From assembly GCA_026996855.1 (NCBI GenBank), contig JALWJZ010000103.1:1-64000 (forward strand): 64,000 bases of DNA. The letters are read 5' to 3'. Below the pieces are notes generated by a model that saw only the letters and a program-made list of their open reading frames with translations, was not told where the DNA came from and searched no databases. The position numbers and the translations under genes were made by a program. Source of the DNA: Anaerolineales bacterium (GTDB lineage: Bacteria; Chloroflexota; Anaerolineae; Anaerolineales; DRMV01). Below, piece by piece: positions 8,219 through 16,989 of the stretch. Positions within the stretch are counted from its first letter, which is position 1. Each line of letters begins with the position of its first letter.

Positions 8219-10398
8219 TATTGACTCCTCCGTCGGATGCGATGCACCACGGCCAGGGTCACCCCGCTGAGCATGGCCAGAACCAGGCCCAACATCATGG
8301 CGCCCTGCCACAGGCGATGCAAGTTCGCGGGCATGGGGTGTCCCGTCAGCCCGGCCAGGGCCTGGGCATCTTCAAAGCCGGATACCCACCCCCGGACCGG
8401 GTGGCCTAAGTACGGCTCCAGCACCGGGCCCAGTCCGGCGCTACCCACGAAAACCAGCGGGGTTTCCGGGGAAAGCAAGAGGCCCACCTGTTCCACCCAT
8501 TCCCGGGCCCGAATGGGCTGGTCCGTGAGCACCAAAAGCATGGCCGTGTCGCTCATCCCCTGCCATTGCGCCAGAGCCGGGTGCTCCCAGGGGTTGGGGC
8601 CTTGCACCGCGGGCGGGAAGGCGGCTTTAGGCCAGCGGGCCAGCATGGCCAGACCGGCCCGACCGCCGGGCAAGTACCCCAGCCAGATGATACGCTCCGG
8701 GGGCACACCCAATTCCGTGAGGAGCGCGTGGGCCAAGCCAGGGCCAAAGGGTTGGGTGCTCAACACCAGGTAATAGGGCTGACGCGCCTCCAACAGGCGC
8801 AGGGCCGGTTGGGCGGCCAAAGAAATCTCCGGGGCCCAGGCCGGCAAATAATCCACCGCCACCATGACCACCCCGCCTGGAGGCACGCTCTGGGCCGTGT
8901 AGAAGAACTCCTGCACCGCGGGCGAGGGTACCCGCGCCGGTAAACCGCGCCCCCATCCCCGTACCAACATGGCCAGCAAGCCCAACATAAAGGCCAGACC
9001 CACCACCAGCCGCCACAACCAGTACGGCATGGGGCGCTCCACGGCAGTACCGGCTTCACCGGGTGCCTCTTCGGTTTGCAGCAGGCGCTCCAGCCATTTG
9101 GCCCAGTACCGCTCTTCCTTGCGAAGGACCAATTTGAGCACGGGCTGCGTGGGCTGCACCATCTGCGTCAGCCGCGGCTCCACGGGTAGCACGTCGGGAA
9201 TCCCGGCCAGGGGCCCGGCCAGCACCGGTTCCAGCGGTTCCTCTTCTTCCTCCCCCGGAAGCACCACACCCTCGTCTTCACCGGCCAGCCGTTCGCGCAA
9301 CGCCCGCACCCATTCCGGGAGTTGGTCTTCCTGAACCGCCTGCGCCTCTTCCGCCTCCTCCGCGGGCCGGGATGCCGCGGCTTCTTCCAGCAGGGCTTCC
9401 AGTTCCTCTTCTCCCAACAACACCTCGGCCGATCCCGGCATCAACGGCGTCTCCCCAAGCGTCTCCCCGGAGCGGTCCTCGGTTACCACTTCGGGCCTCT
9501 CTTCCGCCTCCGGCGCCGCGGGCGGCCCCTCTTCGGCAGGGCTTTCCCCCACCAGGGAGGCCATCCAGTCGGGCACTTCGCCCGGCTCGAGCTCCGGCAG
9601 ACCCGCCTCCGCGGCTTCGGGCGCTCCCTCCGCCTCCGACGCCGCGGGCGGCCCCTCTTCGGCAGGGCCTTCCCCCACCAGGGAGGCCATCCAGTCGGGC
9701 ACTTCACCCGGCTCGAGTTCCGGCAGACCCGCCTCCGCGGCTTCGGGCGCTCCCTCCGCCTCCGACGCCGCGGGCGGCCCCTCTTCGGCAGGGCTTTCCC
9801 CCACCAGGGAGGCCATCCAGTCGGGTACTTCGCCCGGCTCGAGCTCCGGCAGACCCGCCTCCGCGGCTTCGGGCGCTCCCTCCGCCTCCGGCGCCGCGGG
9901 CGGCCCCTCTTCGGCAGGGCCTTCCCCCACCAGGGGGGCCGTCCAATCGACGGCGGCTTCCGAAGGAGCCGTGGGCGGTTCCTCGGCCGACGGAGTTTCG
10001 AGTGGAACGGGTTCTTCCGCCTCTGACAGGGTTCGTTCCGCTTCCCTGGCTTCCCGCCAGGCCTCCAGCGCAGCCCGGTCTTCGGCTTCCACCTCCGTTT
10101 CTCCCACTTCCTGCTCTACCCATTCCAGCAAACGTTCCTCGTCAATCGTCGTTTCGTCGGCTTCGGGAACCTCCGCCGTCTCTACGGATTCGACCTCCTC
10201 GTCGGCGAATTGCGCCAACCATCGGCGCAATTCTTCGTCCTCGGTCAAAGCCGAGGCAACCTCTGGGGCCGCGTCTCCCTTTCGAGGCAGGGATTCCGTC
10301 TCCCAAACGGGTTTCAGGGGAGCGCCACACTTTTCGCACTCCACCACATGAGGAGGGTTCTCATGTCCGCACCAGGTACAGCGCAATTCGTCTTTCAT
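8218..10398 (-). CDS. Zinc-ribbon protein with acidic tandem repeats and a membrane-anchored C-terminal domain
   Basis: About 726 residues. I prefer the ATG at 10398 (MKDELRCTWCG) over the ORF-track start. A short GGAAG precedes it, though the ATG at 10413 is also possible. A zinc ribbon opens the protein (C7, C10, C21, C24). A long Glu/Ala/Pro-rich region with 42-residue repeats follows. Then come a membrane helix (near YWLWRLVVGLAFMLGLLAML), an extracytoplasmic domain of about 220 residues, and a final helix with a basic tail. The repeat motif EVPDWMASL and a later LPEWVRAL are of the PDWL type I associate with Chloroflexota zinc-ribbon proteins. It may be a sensor or scaffold. No catalytic motif was seen. 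Confidence 0.7.
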   Translation of the reverse strand: MKDELRCTWCGHENPPHVVECEKCGAPLKPVWETESLPRKGDAAPEVASALTEDEELRRWLAQFADEEVESVETAEVPEADETTIDEERLLEWVEQEVGETEVEAEDRAALEAWREAREAERTLSEAEEPVPLETPSAEEPPTAPSEAAVDWTAPLVGEGPAEEGPPAAPEAEGAPEAAEAGLPELEPGEVPDWMASLVGESPAEEGPPAASEAEGAPEAAEAGLPELEPGEVPDWMASLVGEGPAEEGPPAASEAEGAPEAAEAGLPELEPGEVPDWMASLVGESPAEEGPPAAPEAEERPEVVTEDRSGETLGETPLMPGSAEVLLGEEELEALLEEAAASRPAEEAEEAQAVQEDQLPEWVRALRERLAGEDEGVVLPGEEEEEPLEPVLAGPLAGIPDVLPVEPRLTQMVQPTQPVLKLVLRKEERYWAKWLERLLQTEEAPGEAGTAVERPMPYWLWRLVVGLAFMLGLLAMLVRGWGRGLPARVPSPAVQEFFYTAQSVPPGGVVMVAVDYLPAWAPEISLAAQPALRLLEARQPYYLVLSTQPFGPGLAHALLTELGVPPERIIWLGYLPGGRAGLAMLARWPKAAFPPAVQGPNPWEHPALAQWQGMSDTAMLLVLTDQPIRAREWVEQVGLLLSPETPLVFVGSAGLGPVLEPYLGHPVRGWVSGFEDAQALAGLTGHPMPANLHRLWQGAMMLGLVLAMLSGVTLAVVHRIRRRSQ
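9494..9944 (-). repeat. 126-bp in-frame tandem repeat (about 3.6 copies) inside the zinc-ribbon gene
   Basis: The same block recurs with an exact 126-bp period (anchor points near 9551, 9677, 9803 and 9929). It encodes a 42-residue unit containing PGEVPDWMASLVGE and PAEEGPPAA. The copies are nearly identical at DNA level, pointing to recent expansion or gene conversion. Confidence 0.9.
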
Positions 10399-10440
10399 CC
10401 CATCACTTCCCATGAAAGGACATGGAAACGCCCGCAAACG

Positions 10441-11049
10441 TCATTCCTCGTAGGGGCGGTCCACTCCACCCAGCACCCGGAGGCCGGTGGCCATCAATCC
10501 CAAAGCCATGGCCAAAAGCAGCCCCCGAACGCCGGCCCGGGTCACCACGTGTTCGGCCCAATACCACACGGCTTCGGCCAGAAACACCGGCCCGATGCTG
10601 CCTCGTACGATGTCCAGAATCAGGAGAAGCGTCACCGCGCCCGCGAAAACCCAGGCCCAGGCGCGCTCCCGACGAAAAGCCATCCAAAGGCCGCGATAGG
10701 TCACCACAATGGCCAGCAAAGCCAGGAAAGCCGCTCCTCCGGGTATCAGGACGTACTCCAACAACCAGGGGGACTGGGGCCGAAGCAGGGTAAAGGCAAA
10801 AGCCGTTACCGCGGCCACCACCATGATGGCTCGGTAGGGCCAGCCGCTGCGCCGCTCCAAAATGAGTTTCCACTGACTTTGCAGGAAATAGAGGAAAGCC
10901 GCGAACACGGCCACGCCCGAGACCAACACGGCCCAATCCAAAAACAACCAGCGCAAACCTTCGAAGAGCGGCCCGGAGAACAGCAGGGCCAGCACCATGA
11001 CCGCGCCCACGCCTACGGCCACCCCCGTGCTGGGCGAAAGGCGTTTCAT
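10441..11049 (-). CDS. Polytopic membrane protein of the MutL-like cluster
   Basis: This 202-residue protein has about five to six predicted helices and no family I recognise. The start is the ATG at 11049, which overlaps the TGA of the upstream gene by four bases (ATGA) and is preceded by GGAGGT. The ORF-track start at 11112 lies inside the upstream gene. Position and coupling place it in the same transcript as the DUF6754-like and zinc-ribbon genes. Confidence 0.65.
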   Translation of the reverse strand: MKRLSPSTGVAVGVGAVMVLALLFSGPLFEGLRWLFLDWAVLVSGVAVFAAFLYFLQSQWKLILERRSGWPYRAIMVVAAVTAFAFTLLRPQSPWLLEYVLIPGGAAFLALLAIVVTYRGLWMAFRRERAWAWVFAGAVTLLLILDIVRGSIGPVFLAEAVWYWAEHVVTRAGVRGLLLAMALGLMATGLRVLGGVDRPYEE

Positions 11050-11789
11050 CCGCCACCTCCGAAAATCAGGTAGAGGGGCCCGCCCAGGAGCAACGCCAGC
11101 ACCAGAAGCCATCGGAAAACATCCTGGGCAAGCAGGGAAGCCAGGTGCGAGGCGCCGGCCCGGGCGTATGCCGGTGCCGCAAACACATCTTCACCCACCA
11201 GGGTTTCGTCCGCGGCCGCATACATCAACGCCTGGGCGCTCAGGTCTTCCGATGCGGTCAGTACCACCGGTGCGGTCTCCGTCAACAGGCCGATTTCCGG
11301 CCCAAAATGACCGACGGCCACGCTCACTTCCGTGCGCTCGGCCAGGGGAGTGCTGAGCACGCCCACCACGTAACCCCAGGGCATCAGGCCCATCAAATGC
11401 ATGCGTTCGGAACAGTCTCCAGACACGTGGTTTTCCCGGCACAAACGCCGCAGGGTGCTCCTCCCCAGGAAGTACAGCAAGCCATCGCCGGTGGTGGCCT
11501 CCGGGGGGCGGTCACCTCGCAAGGCAAACCGGCCCACAGCCTTCAAAGTGCTCAAGCCGGCCAGGCCCATGCCGCCTTCTTCGCCCCAAAGGGAACCCTG
11601 ACCCAACGCATAGTGCAGGGACCAACCCGCCTCCATGGCCAGCGCCAGGCCCCGGTACAGCGCGGTGAACAGGGGGATGGGACGCAACCGTTCGTACAGC
11701 CCCTCTTCCGTGAGGCCAAAACGGGCCAGCATGAGCACGCCGGCAAAAGCAACCATCCACAGCAGCGCCAACAATGCGCGCCAATCCAT
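11046..11789 (-). CDS. DUF6754-like membrane protein, first gene of the MutL-like cluster
   Basis: This 247-residue protein has an N-terminal hydrophobic helix, a soluble centre and a C-terminal membrane helix (DVFRWLLVLALLLGGPLYLIF). The central motif set (GDGLLYFLGRSTLRR, MGLMPWGYVVGVLS, VGHFGPEIGLL) resembles proteins annotated as DUF6754. That name comes from memory of the family and should be checked. It opens a seven-gene minus-strand run to 3781. A TATACT box on the minus strand at 11826-11821 may be its -10 element, with only a weak -35. Confidence 0.6.
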   Translation of the reverse strand: MDWRALLALLWMVAFAGVLMLARFGLTEEGLYERLRPIPLFTALYRGLALAMEAGWSLHYALGQGSLWGEEGGMGLAGLSTLKAVGRFALRGDRPPEATTGDGLLYFLGRSTLRRLCRENHVSGDCSERMHLMGLMPWGYVVGVLSTPLAERTEVSVAVGHFGPEIGLLTETAPVVLTASEDLSAQALMYAAADETLVGEDVFAAPAYARAGASHLASLLAQDVFRWLLVLALLLGGPLYLIFGGGG

Positions 11790-11930
11790 ACCGAACCTTC
11801 CCTACTTGCAGGTTACGTAAAGTATAACGCAAAAATTGAAGGCGCAAAAAGGACTTACGTGGCTCATTCGGCCCGTGCTGCGGTATACTTCTGGTGCTCA
11901 TCAACTTCCATACCGCAGGAGTGCATGACC

Positions 11931-12302
11931 ATGATTCAAGAGCCTATTCACGTGACCGATGCCGCGTTCGAGAAGACCGTGCTCAAATCCAAACTCCCCG
12001 TCATCGTGGATTTCTGGGCACCCTGGTGCGCGCCCTGCCGCTTCGTGGATCCCATCCTCAAGAAAATTGCCAAGGAGTACGCCGGGCGCCTCATCGTGGC
12101 CAAGGTGAACACCGACGAGAATCCCAAGTGGGCCGCCCACTTTGGCGTTCGGGGCATTCCCACCATGCTTTTCGTGGTCAACGGCCAGGTGGTTCACCAG
12201 CAAGTGGGTGCCCTGCCGGAACCCATCCTGCGCAGCCTGGTCGAAGAGTTCCTTCGAGTCGCAGAGCAAATGCAACAACAGAAGGAACCGCAACAGCAAT
12301 AG
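11931..12302 (+). CDS. trxA: Thioredoxin
   Basis: A 123-residue thioredoxin-fold reductant with WCAPC as the redox site, preceded by the usual IVDFWAP strand, and a cis-Pro loop (RGIPTML). The ORF-track start at 11145 is antisense read-through of the upstream operon. Two in-frame ATGs (11925, 11931) follow AGGAG. The second is better spaced. The C-terminus has a Gln-rich tail beyond the normal fold. It is divergent from the minus-strand cluster, with a TATACT box at 11884-11889 as a possible -10 element, and a strong terminator follows at once. Confidence 0.92.
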   Translation: MIQEPIHVTDAAFEKTVLKSKLPVIVDFWAPWCAPCRFVDPILKKIAKEYAGRLIVAKVNTDENPKWAAHFGVRGIPTMLFVVNGQVVHQQVGALPEPILRSLVEEFLRVAEQMQQQKEPQQQ

Positions 12303-12306
12303 CAGG

Positions 12307-12346
12307 AAACACAAGATGGGCAAGGGCATGCCCATCTTGTGTTTTT
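12307..12346 (+). terminator. Rho-independent terminator after thioredoxin
   Basis: A 16-bp perfect stem (AACACAAGATGGGCA arm) with a 6-nt loop is followed by a run of T. It lies 5 bp after the stop codon. Confidence 0.93.
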
Positions 12347-12496
12347 CGTAAACGCCATCGGATGAGCATGGGCGTGCATCGTTTCTTATACCCGATTCGA
12401 CCCGCATCCTTGGGAACACAAACAGTGCCCGACCTTCAAAAGGTGCCCAAGCCTTCCGAAACCCTCGAGTGACCGAGGGTAAGGAGACGGTCCATC

Positions 12497-13522
12497 ATGA
12501 CGGAAACATCCGGGGAATTCGTCGCATCCGCACTGCCTCCCAGGGAAAAGCAGGGCAAAGGCCGCAAACGCTGGTGGGTTTGGCTGCTTTTTTTCCTGGG
12601 TGGATTGTGCCTTTTGAGCCTGCCCCTGTTCACGTGCATGGCCTCCTGGGCTGCGCTGACGGGCAGCGCCGTGCCTTTGGGAGGAGGTGCCCCTCGCGTC
12701 TACCGGGAACCCGTACGGGGACCGGCCTTCGGCCCCGAAGTGGCCGTGGTCGTGCTGGAAGGCCCTATTGTATCCGCGCGGGGAAGCACCACCCGCCCCG
12801 TCATTGCGGCGGATCGAGTGGTGGATTTGTTGCATACGTTGAACACCTCCTCTCGCGTCCGGGCCGTGGTGCTGGCCATCAACAGCCCCGGCGGTGGCGT
12901 GGCCCCCAGCGAGCGGATTTACCACGCTTTGAAGGGCATGGACAAACCCGTGGTGGCCTACTTCCAAGACGTGGCCGCGTCGGGCGGGTATTACATCGCC
13001 ATGGGGGCCGAAGAAATCGTGGCCCATCCCAGCACCCTTACCGGTTCCATCGGTGTCATCGCCGTCTTCCCCCACGCGGAGAGATTGCTGGACAAGGTGG
13101 GCATCGGCGTGGTGGTGGTCAAATCCGGCCCTCACAAGGACATGGGGAGCATCTTCCGGGAAATGACCCCCGAGGAACGACAGCACATCCAGGACATCGT
13201 GGACGCCATGTACCTCAACTTCGTGGAAGTGGTGGCCCAGGGACGCAACCTGCCCCTGCAAGAGGTGAAGACCCTGGCCGACGGACGCATCTATTCGGGG
13301 GAACAGGCGCTGGAACTGGGCCTGGTGGACCGCCTGGGCTTCGAAGAAGAAGCCGTGGAACGAGCCGCGGCCCTGGCCGGGCTGACCCGAGAGCCCAAAG
13401 TGGTGCGTTACTACCCCGGATATTCCTCGTGGGCCTTGTTGTTCCAAAGCCAACAGCCCCGGCTTCCCTGGAACCTACAACTGCAACTGACCCCGGGCCT
13501 GTACTATCTGTGGTTGCCTTGA
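12497..13522 (+). CDS. sppA: Signal peptide peptidase SppA, S49 family
   Basis: A 341-residue membrane protease that degrades signal peptides left in the membrane. One membrane helix spans about residues 26-47. The S49 core follows: INSPGGG near 129, the nucleophile Ser162 in AASGGYY, TGSIGVI near 182, and the general-base Lys209 in VKSGPHKD. The length matches the short Bacillus-type enzyme rather than the tandem E. coli form. AAGGAG sits about 10 bases before the ATG. The downstream DUF6391-like gene begins 40 bp later and may be co-transcribed. Confidence 0.93.
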   Translation: MTETSGEFVASALPPREKQGKGRKRWWVWLLFFLGGLCLLSLPLFTCMASWAALTGSAVPLGGGAPRVYREPVRGPAFGPEVAVVVLEGPIVSARGSTTRPVIAADRVVDLLHTLNTSSRVRAVVLAINSPGGGVAPSERIYHALKGMDKPVVAYFQDVAASGGYYIAMGAEEIVAHPSTLTGSIGVIAVFPHAERLLDKVGIGVVVVKSGPHKDMGSIFREMTPEERQHIQDIVDAMYLNFVEVVAQGRNLPLQEVKTLADGRIYSGEQALELGLVDRLGFEEEAVERAAALAGLTREPKVVRYYPGYSSWALLFQSQQPRLPWNLQLQLTPGLYYLWLP

Positions 13523-13561
13523 AAACGGCTGGAACACCCTGAAGGTGGAGGAGAAAAGTCC

Positions 13562-14113
13562 ATGCGTCCCCCTGCCTGGCTTCAACGATTTTTGGAAACG
13601 CCGCCCCTGGCTCAAATCCGGCGCAATCACGGCCTGGAACATGCCACCATTCACCTGCTGGCCCAGCGCTATCCCGGTCGCTTCTTGGCCGGACACTCGG
13701 ATACCACGGGCTTCTGGCTTTGGGGCGACGTGCCGCAGGAAGCCGTGGAAGAAGCCGTGCAGGAAGCCCTGGAGCGCCTGCGCCGGGGCGAAACCTACCT
13801 GGCTGTGCACCCCGGCTGCGGCACCAATTACCTGACGATGAGCGCCTTGAGCGGCATGGCTGCCATGGCCGCCCTCAGCGGTACCGAACGCTCCTGGCGG
13901 GCCCGCTGGGAACGCTTCCCCTGGTTGCTCCTTGCAGTGCTGGTCGCGCTCATGGCCGCCCAGCCTCTGGGTCGCTGGCTGCAGACCCACATCACCACCA
14001 GCGGCGATGCCCACGGTCTGGAAGTGGTGGCCGTCAAGCGCCTGGAACGCCAGGGGCGCCCCGTGTACCGGGTCCAGACCCGTTACGCCGGCGCTTCCCC
14101 TGCGGGCGCATGA
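13562..14113 (+). CDS. DUF6391-like membrane protein
   Basis: A 183-residue protein with the motif RRNHGLEHATIHLL near residue 20, which I associate with DUF6391 proteins. A conserved-looking HPGCGTNYL follows near residue 83, then two hydrophobic stretches (MSALSGMAAMAAL; FPWLLLAVLVALMAA). His, Cys and Glu in the motifs could bind metal, but no function is known. GTGGAGGAG lies upstream of the ATG. It follows sppA closely. Confidence 0.65.
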   Translation: MRPPAWLQRFLETPPLAQIRRNHGLEHATIHLLAQRYPGRFLAGHSDTTGFWLWGDVPQEAVEEAVQEALERLRRGETYLAVHPGCGTNYLTMSALSGMAAMAALSGTERSWRARWERFPWLLLAVLVALMAAQPLGRWLQTHITTSGDAHGLEVVAVKRLERQGRPVYRVQTRYAGASPAGA

Positions 14114-14209
14114 GCAGTCGCACCAACGTCCGCTTCGCAGAACGAAATTCCGTCCTTCGCGAGGCAACGACCTGACCTCTTCACACCTTTTCACCGCCCG
14201 CGATTTCCC

Positions 14210-16630
14210 ATGCACATCTGGCGTCGTCCCCTTTCCCAATCCCGTGTCTTCCTGGCCGCGGATGCCCGTATCCCCGCCGCGGGGCCGGCGTCCGAAACGG
14301 ACGTGGTCTGGACCCTGCACCAACGAAGTGCATTGCCCCGGGTACCGGCGTTGGAAACCCGCTTAGGACTGCATGTCCGTTCCCTGGTTCTCTTTCCCGT
14401 GTTCGCCGCGGGGGAAAAGGCCCCCTGGGTAGTGGACACCGGCGAATACGCCCGTCCGCCCGAACTCTGGGCCTGCCTGCCCGATTATGCCCACGTTTAC
14501 GCCCAGCCCTTCCCCTGGCTGGAGTTCCACTGGGAAACTGCAGTGGTGGATGGCCGCACCCTTTTGAGCCGGGTGCACTGGACGTACACCGGTTCGGCCC
14601 CCCAGCCCCTGTTATGGGGTTGGGCCGGTCTGTTGCGCCCTTTGCAGGAAGGCACCACCTTCGAACCCCAGGAGGGACGGGTGGCCGCCTTTCTGCTGGG
14701 CCGAACCCCCCTGGGCTACGCCCTGCTGTACATGACCGGCGGTCCCCAGGGGGAGGTGGGGCCTTACCCCATGCTCTTGCTGCGCTACCGGCTGGCTCCG
14801 GGGGAAGCCCGCGCCTTCGCCTGGGTCTGGACCCTGGACGAGGACGTGGAAGCCGGCCTCACCCGGGCACGACGCTGGGCGGCCCGCTCCTGGGAGGCCC
14901 TGAAAGCCCAACGCGACCTGCTGGATGCCCACACACCTTACGTCTTCACCGGCCGTGCCCGGGTGGATTGGGCCCTGGGTCGGGGACGGCAGAGTGCGTC
15001 CCGTTTCCTCGTCCGAACACCTTTGGCCGATCGGGACTATCCGGTCCTGCGCCGCCTGCCCGAAGACCCGCCCGCCACCCGAGCGAACCCCGACAACCTG
15101 CCCACTTTTCCCGAACTCTGGTACTGGCTAACCCAGTACGGCATCCCCGCAGTGCAGCCCTGGGTACCCGGCCTGGTAGAAGCCTTGCTGGCCGTGCGCA
15201 ACCAAAAACAGGAACCCGACGATCGGCCCGCGCTTTGGGGCGGCCAGGCCCAGTACCTGGCCCATCCCCTGGCCATCGACCTGGCCGCACGCGTGTATGC
15301 CACCTGGCAGGATGCGGCCTTTTTGCAGCGGGTCTTCCCTCACCTTTGGGAACTCCTCCAGGCCTGGTTTGCACCCCAACACGACCGGGACCGGGACCTC
15401 TGGCCGGAGTGGGAAAACCCCGTCCAGGTGGGACTGCCCTACCTGCCCGAATTCACCTGGTGGAGCCGCAAGAGCACGGGGCTGGACATTCACAGCGTGG
15501 AAAGCCCGGCTTTGCTGGCCTTTCTGTACCGGGCCTGCCGCCAGGTGGCCAGCCTGGCCCGTCACCTGGAACGGGAAGAAGAGGCCCGAACCCTGGAAAA
15601 CTGGGCCCAGACCCTGCACGAATCCTGGAAGCACGTGTGGTCGTCCCATCGCGCGCTGGCGCCCTACCGCGACCGAGACACACACCACACCCACGGGCCG
15701 CGGAGGGTCTGGCAGGGCCGGGGAGCGGGATCCTTCCCCCTGGAAGCACCCGCGGACCTGACGCCTCCGGCGCGGCTGGTGGTCCACCTGTTCCCTCACC
15801 GCGGCCGTCCTTCCCAGTTCTCCCTCTACATCCACGGGCGAAACCCGCAAGGCCGCACGGCCCAGGCTCTTCTGGGGCCGGACCGCTTTCACTGGGCCGA
15901 GGGCCGCGGGGTGGCCACCACCGAGGCCGTCTTTGCCCGGGTGGAACGGGTGGTGGTGGAAGGCCTTGCCCGGCAAGACCGGGTGGTGCTCCGGGTGGCG
16001 GATTTGACCCGCCGCGACTTGAGCCTGCTCACGCCCCTCTGGGCCGGGTTGCTCACGCCGACCCAGGCCGACGCCTTGATTCGCCGCCACCTGGGTGACG
16101 AAGGCGGCTTCGGACGGCCCGGCGGATGGTCCGTGGAACCCGGAAGCCGGGCATCCGACCAGGGCAAAGCCGTACCCCTGTGGTGGAACGGCCTGCTGCT
16201 GGAAGGCCTCATCCAGGCCGGGAAGACCGACCTGGCGGTGCGTCGTCTGTTGAGCCTGCTGGAATTCCAGGGCAGCCTGCTGGACCGGGAAGGTTTGTTC
16301 TTCGAACTTTACCACGGAGAAATGGGCCTGGGCCTGGCCCCACCCGAAACCATGACCAGCCTGCCACCCTTGGGGCTGGTATTGCGCCTGGGGGGCATAC
16401 GTTTCCTGCCCGGCTTACGCATGGCCCTGGAAGGACCTTCCGCCTTTCCCTTCCCCCTCACCGTGGACATGTGGGGTGCGCGAGTGGTGCGTCGCCCCTC
16501 GGAAACCGAAGTGCGCCTCCCCTGGGGGGAAACCCTGCGCCTGGAAGCCCATGCCACCGGCCTGATGGACCTGCGCACCGGCGCCTGGCAGAGCCTGGAA
16601 CACCCCTCGGAAGCGATGCAAACGCTTTGA
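14210..16630 (+). CDS. (Alpha/alpha)6-barrel glycoside-hydrolase-like protein (trehalase/debranching-enzyme type)
   Basis: This 806-residue protein has the look of the MGH1/GH63-like six-hairpin family. A beta-rich N-terminal domain covers roughly the first 270 residues. Aromatic-rich barrel repeats follow (PELWYWLTQYGIPAVQPWV, DRDRDLWPEWENP, YLPEFTWWSRKSTGLDIHSVESPALLAFLYRACRQ). The acidic residues in the WPEWENP and GLDIHSVESP segments are candidate catalytic groups. There is no signal peptide, so it is probably cytoplasmic and acts on storage or compatible-solute sugars. The substrate cannot be told from sequence. It ends just before the promoter of the SAM-riboswitch operon. Confidence 0.65.
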   Translation: MHIWRRPLSQSRVFLAADARIPAAGPASETDVVWTLHQRSALPRVPALETRLGLHVRSLVLFPVFAAGEKAPWVVDTGEYARPPELWACLPDYAHVYAQPFPWLEFHWETAVVDGRTLLSRVHWTYTGSAPQPLLWGWAGLLRPLQEGTTFEPQEGRVAAFLLGRTPLGYALLYMTGGPQGEVGPYPMLLLRYRLAPGEARAFAWVWTLDEDVEAGLTRARRWAARSWEALKAQRDLLDAHTPYVFTGRARVDWALGRGRQSASRFLVRTPLADRDYPVLRRLPEDPPATRANPDNLPTFPELWYWLTQYGIPAVQPWVPGLVEALLAVRNQKQEPDDRPALWGGQAQYLAHPLAIDLAARVYATWQDAAFLQRVFPHLWELLQAWFAPQHDRDRDLWPEWENPVQVGLPYLPEFTWWSRKSTGLDIHSVESPALLAFLYRACRQVASLARHLEREEEARTLENWAQTLHESWKHVWSSHRALAPYRDRDTHHTHGPRRVWQGRGAGSFPLEAPADLTPPARLVVHLFPHRGRPSQFSLYIHGRNPQGRTAQALLGPDRFHWAEGRGVATTEAVFARVERVVVEGLARQDRVVLRVADLTRRDLSLLTPLWAGLLTPTQADALIRRHLGDEGGFGRPGGWSVEPGSRASDQGKAVPLWWNGLLLEGLIQAGKTDLAVRRLLSLLEFQGSLLDREGLFFELYHGEMGLGLAPPETMTSLPPLGLVLRLGGIRFLPGLRMALEGPSAFPFPLTVDMWGARVVRRPSETEVRLPWGETLRLEAHATGLMDLRTGAWQSLEHPSEAMQTL

Positions 16631-16656
16631 GCAGGGGCGTCTTTCCAAACTTTTCC

Positions 16657-16685
16657 TTGACAACCCGGGCCACCCGTGCTATATT
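16657..16685 (+). promoter_or_regulatory. Sigma-70-type promoter of the SAM-riboswitch operon
   Basis: TTGACA and TATATT are separated by exactly 17 bp, and TGC precedes the -10 as an extended element. It lies about 75 bp before the riboswitch. This is the clearest promoter in the window. Confidence 0.9.
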
Positions 16686-16760
16686 GCCGCCCAACCTCGG
16701 AGGGTTCCGGGGATACAACGAAATAACCTTCTCATCCTTCATTGGGTCCCTTTGGGGACC

Positions 16761-16903
16761 CCCTCATCGAGAGAGGCGGAGGGAACCGGCCCTGAGAAGC
16801 CTCGGCAACCTGCTTGCGGTGACCTGCCCTGCCCGGCAGGCACTGGGGTAAGGTGCCAACTCCGGCAGACCCTTGCCCCGGCAAGGCGTCTGGGAGATGA
16901 GGG
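16761..16903 (+). promoter_or_regulatory. SAM-I (S-box) riboswitch
   Basis: Conserved SAM-I core elements appear in order: GAGAGGCGGAGGGA, CCGGCCCTGAGAAGCC, CGGCAACC, then AAGGTGCCAACTCC and GGCAGAC. The P1 helix is closed by CCCTCATC (16761-16768) and GATGAGGG (16896-16903). A terminator hairpin follows 13 bases later, so high SAM should stop transcription before the threonine-synthase-like gene. This class normally controls methionine and cysteine synthesis or transport, which bears on the function of the operon. Confidence 0.95.
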
Positions 16904-16916
16904 ATGGCCACGCGTC

Positions 16917-16943
16917 AGACCTCTCTTCCAGAGAGGTCTTTTT
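16917..16943 (+). terminator. Riboswitch expression-platform terminator
   Basis: AGACCTCTC pairs with GAGAGGTCT across a 5-nt loop and is followed by TTTTT. It sits between the SAM-I aptamer and the GTG start at 16990, as expected for transcriptional OFF control. Confidence 0.92.
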
Positions 16944-16989
16944 CGTTAACCCGGCCGGAGACCCCGGCCAAGATCGAAGGAGGTGCGCC

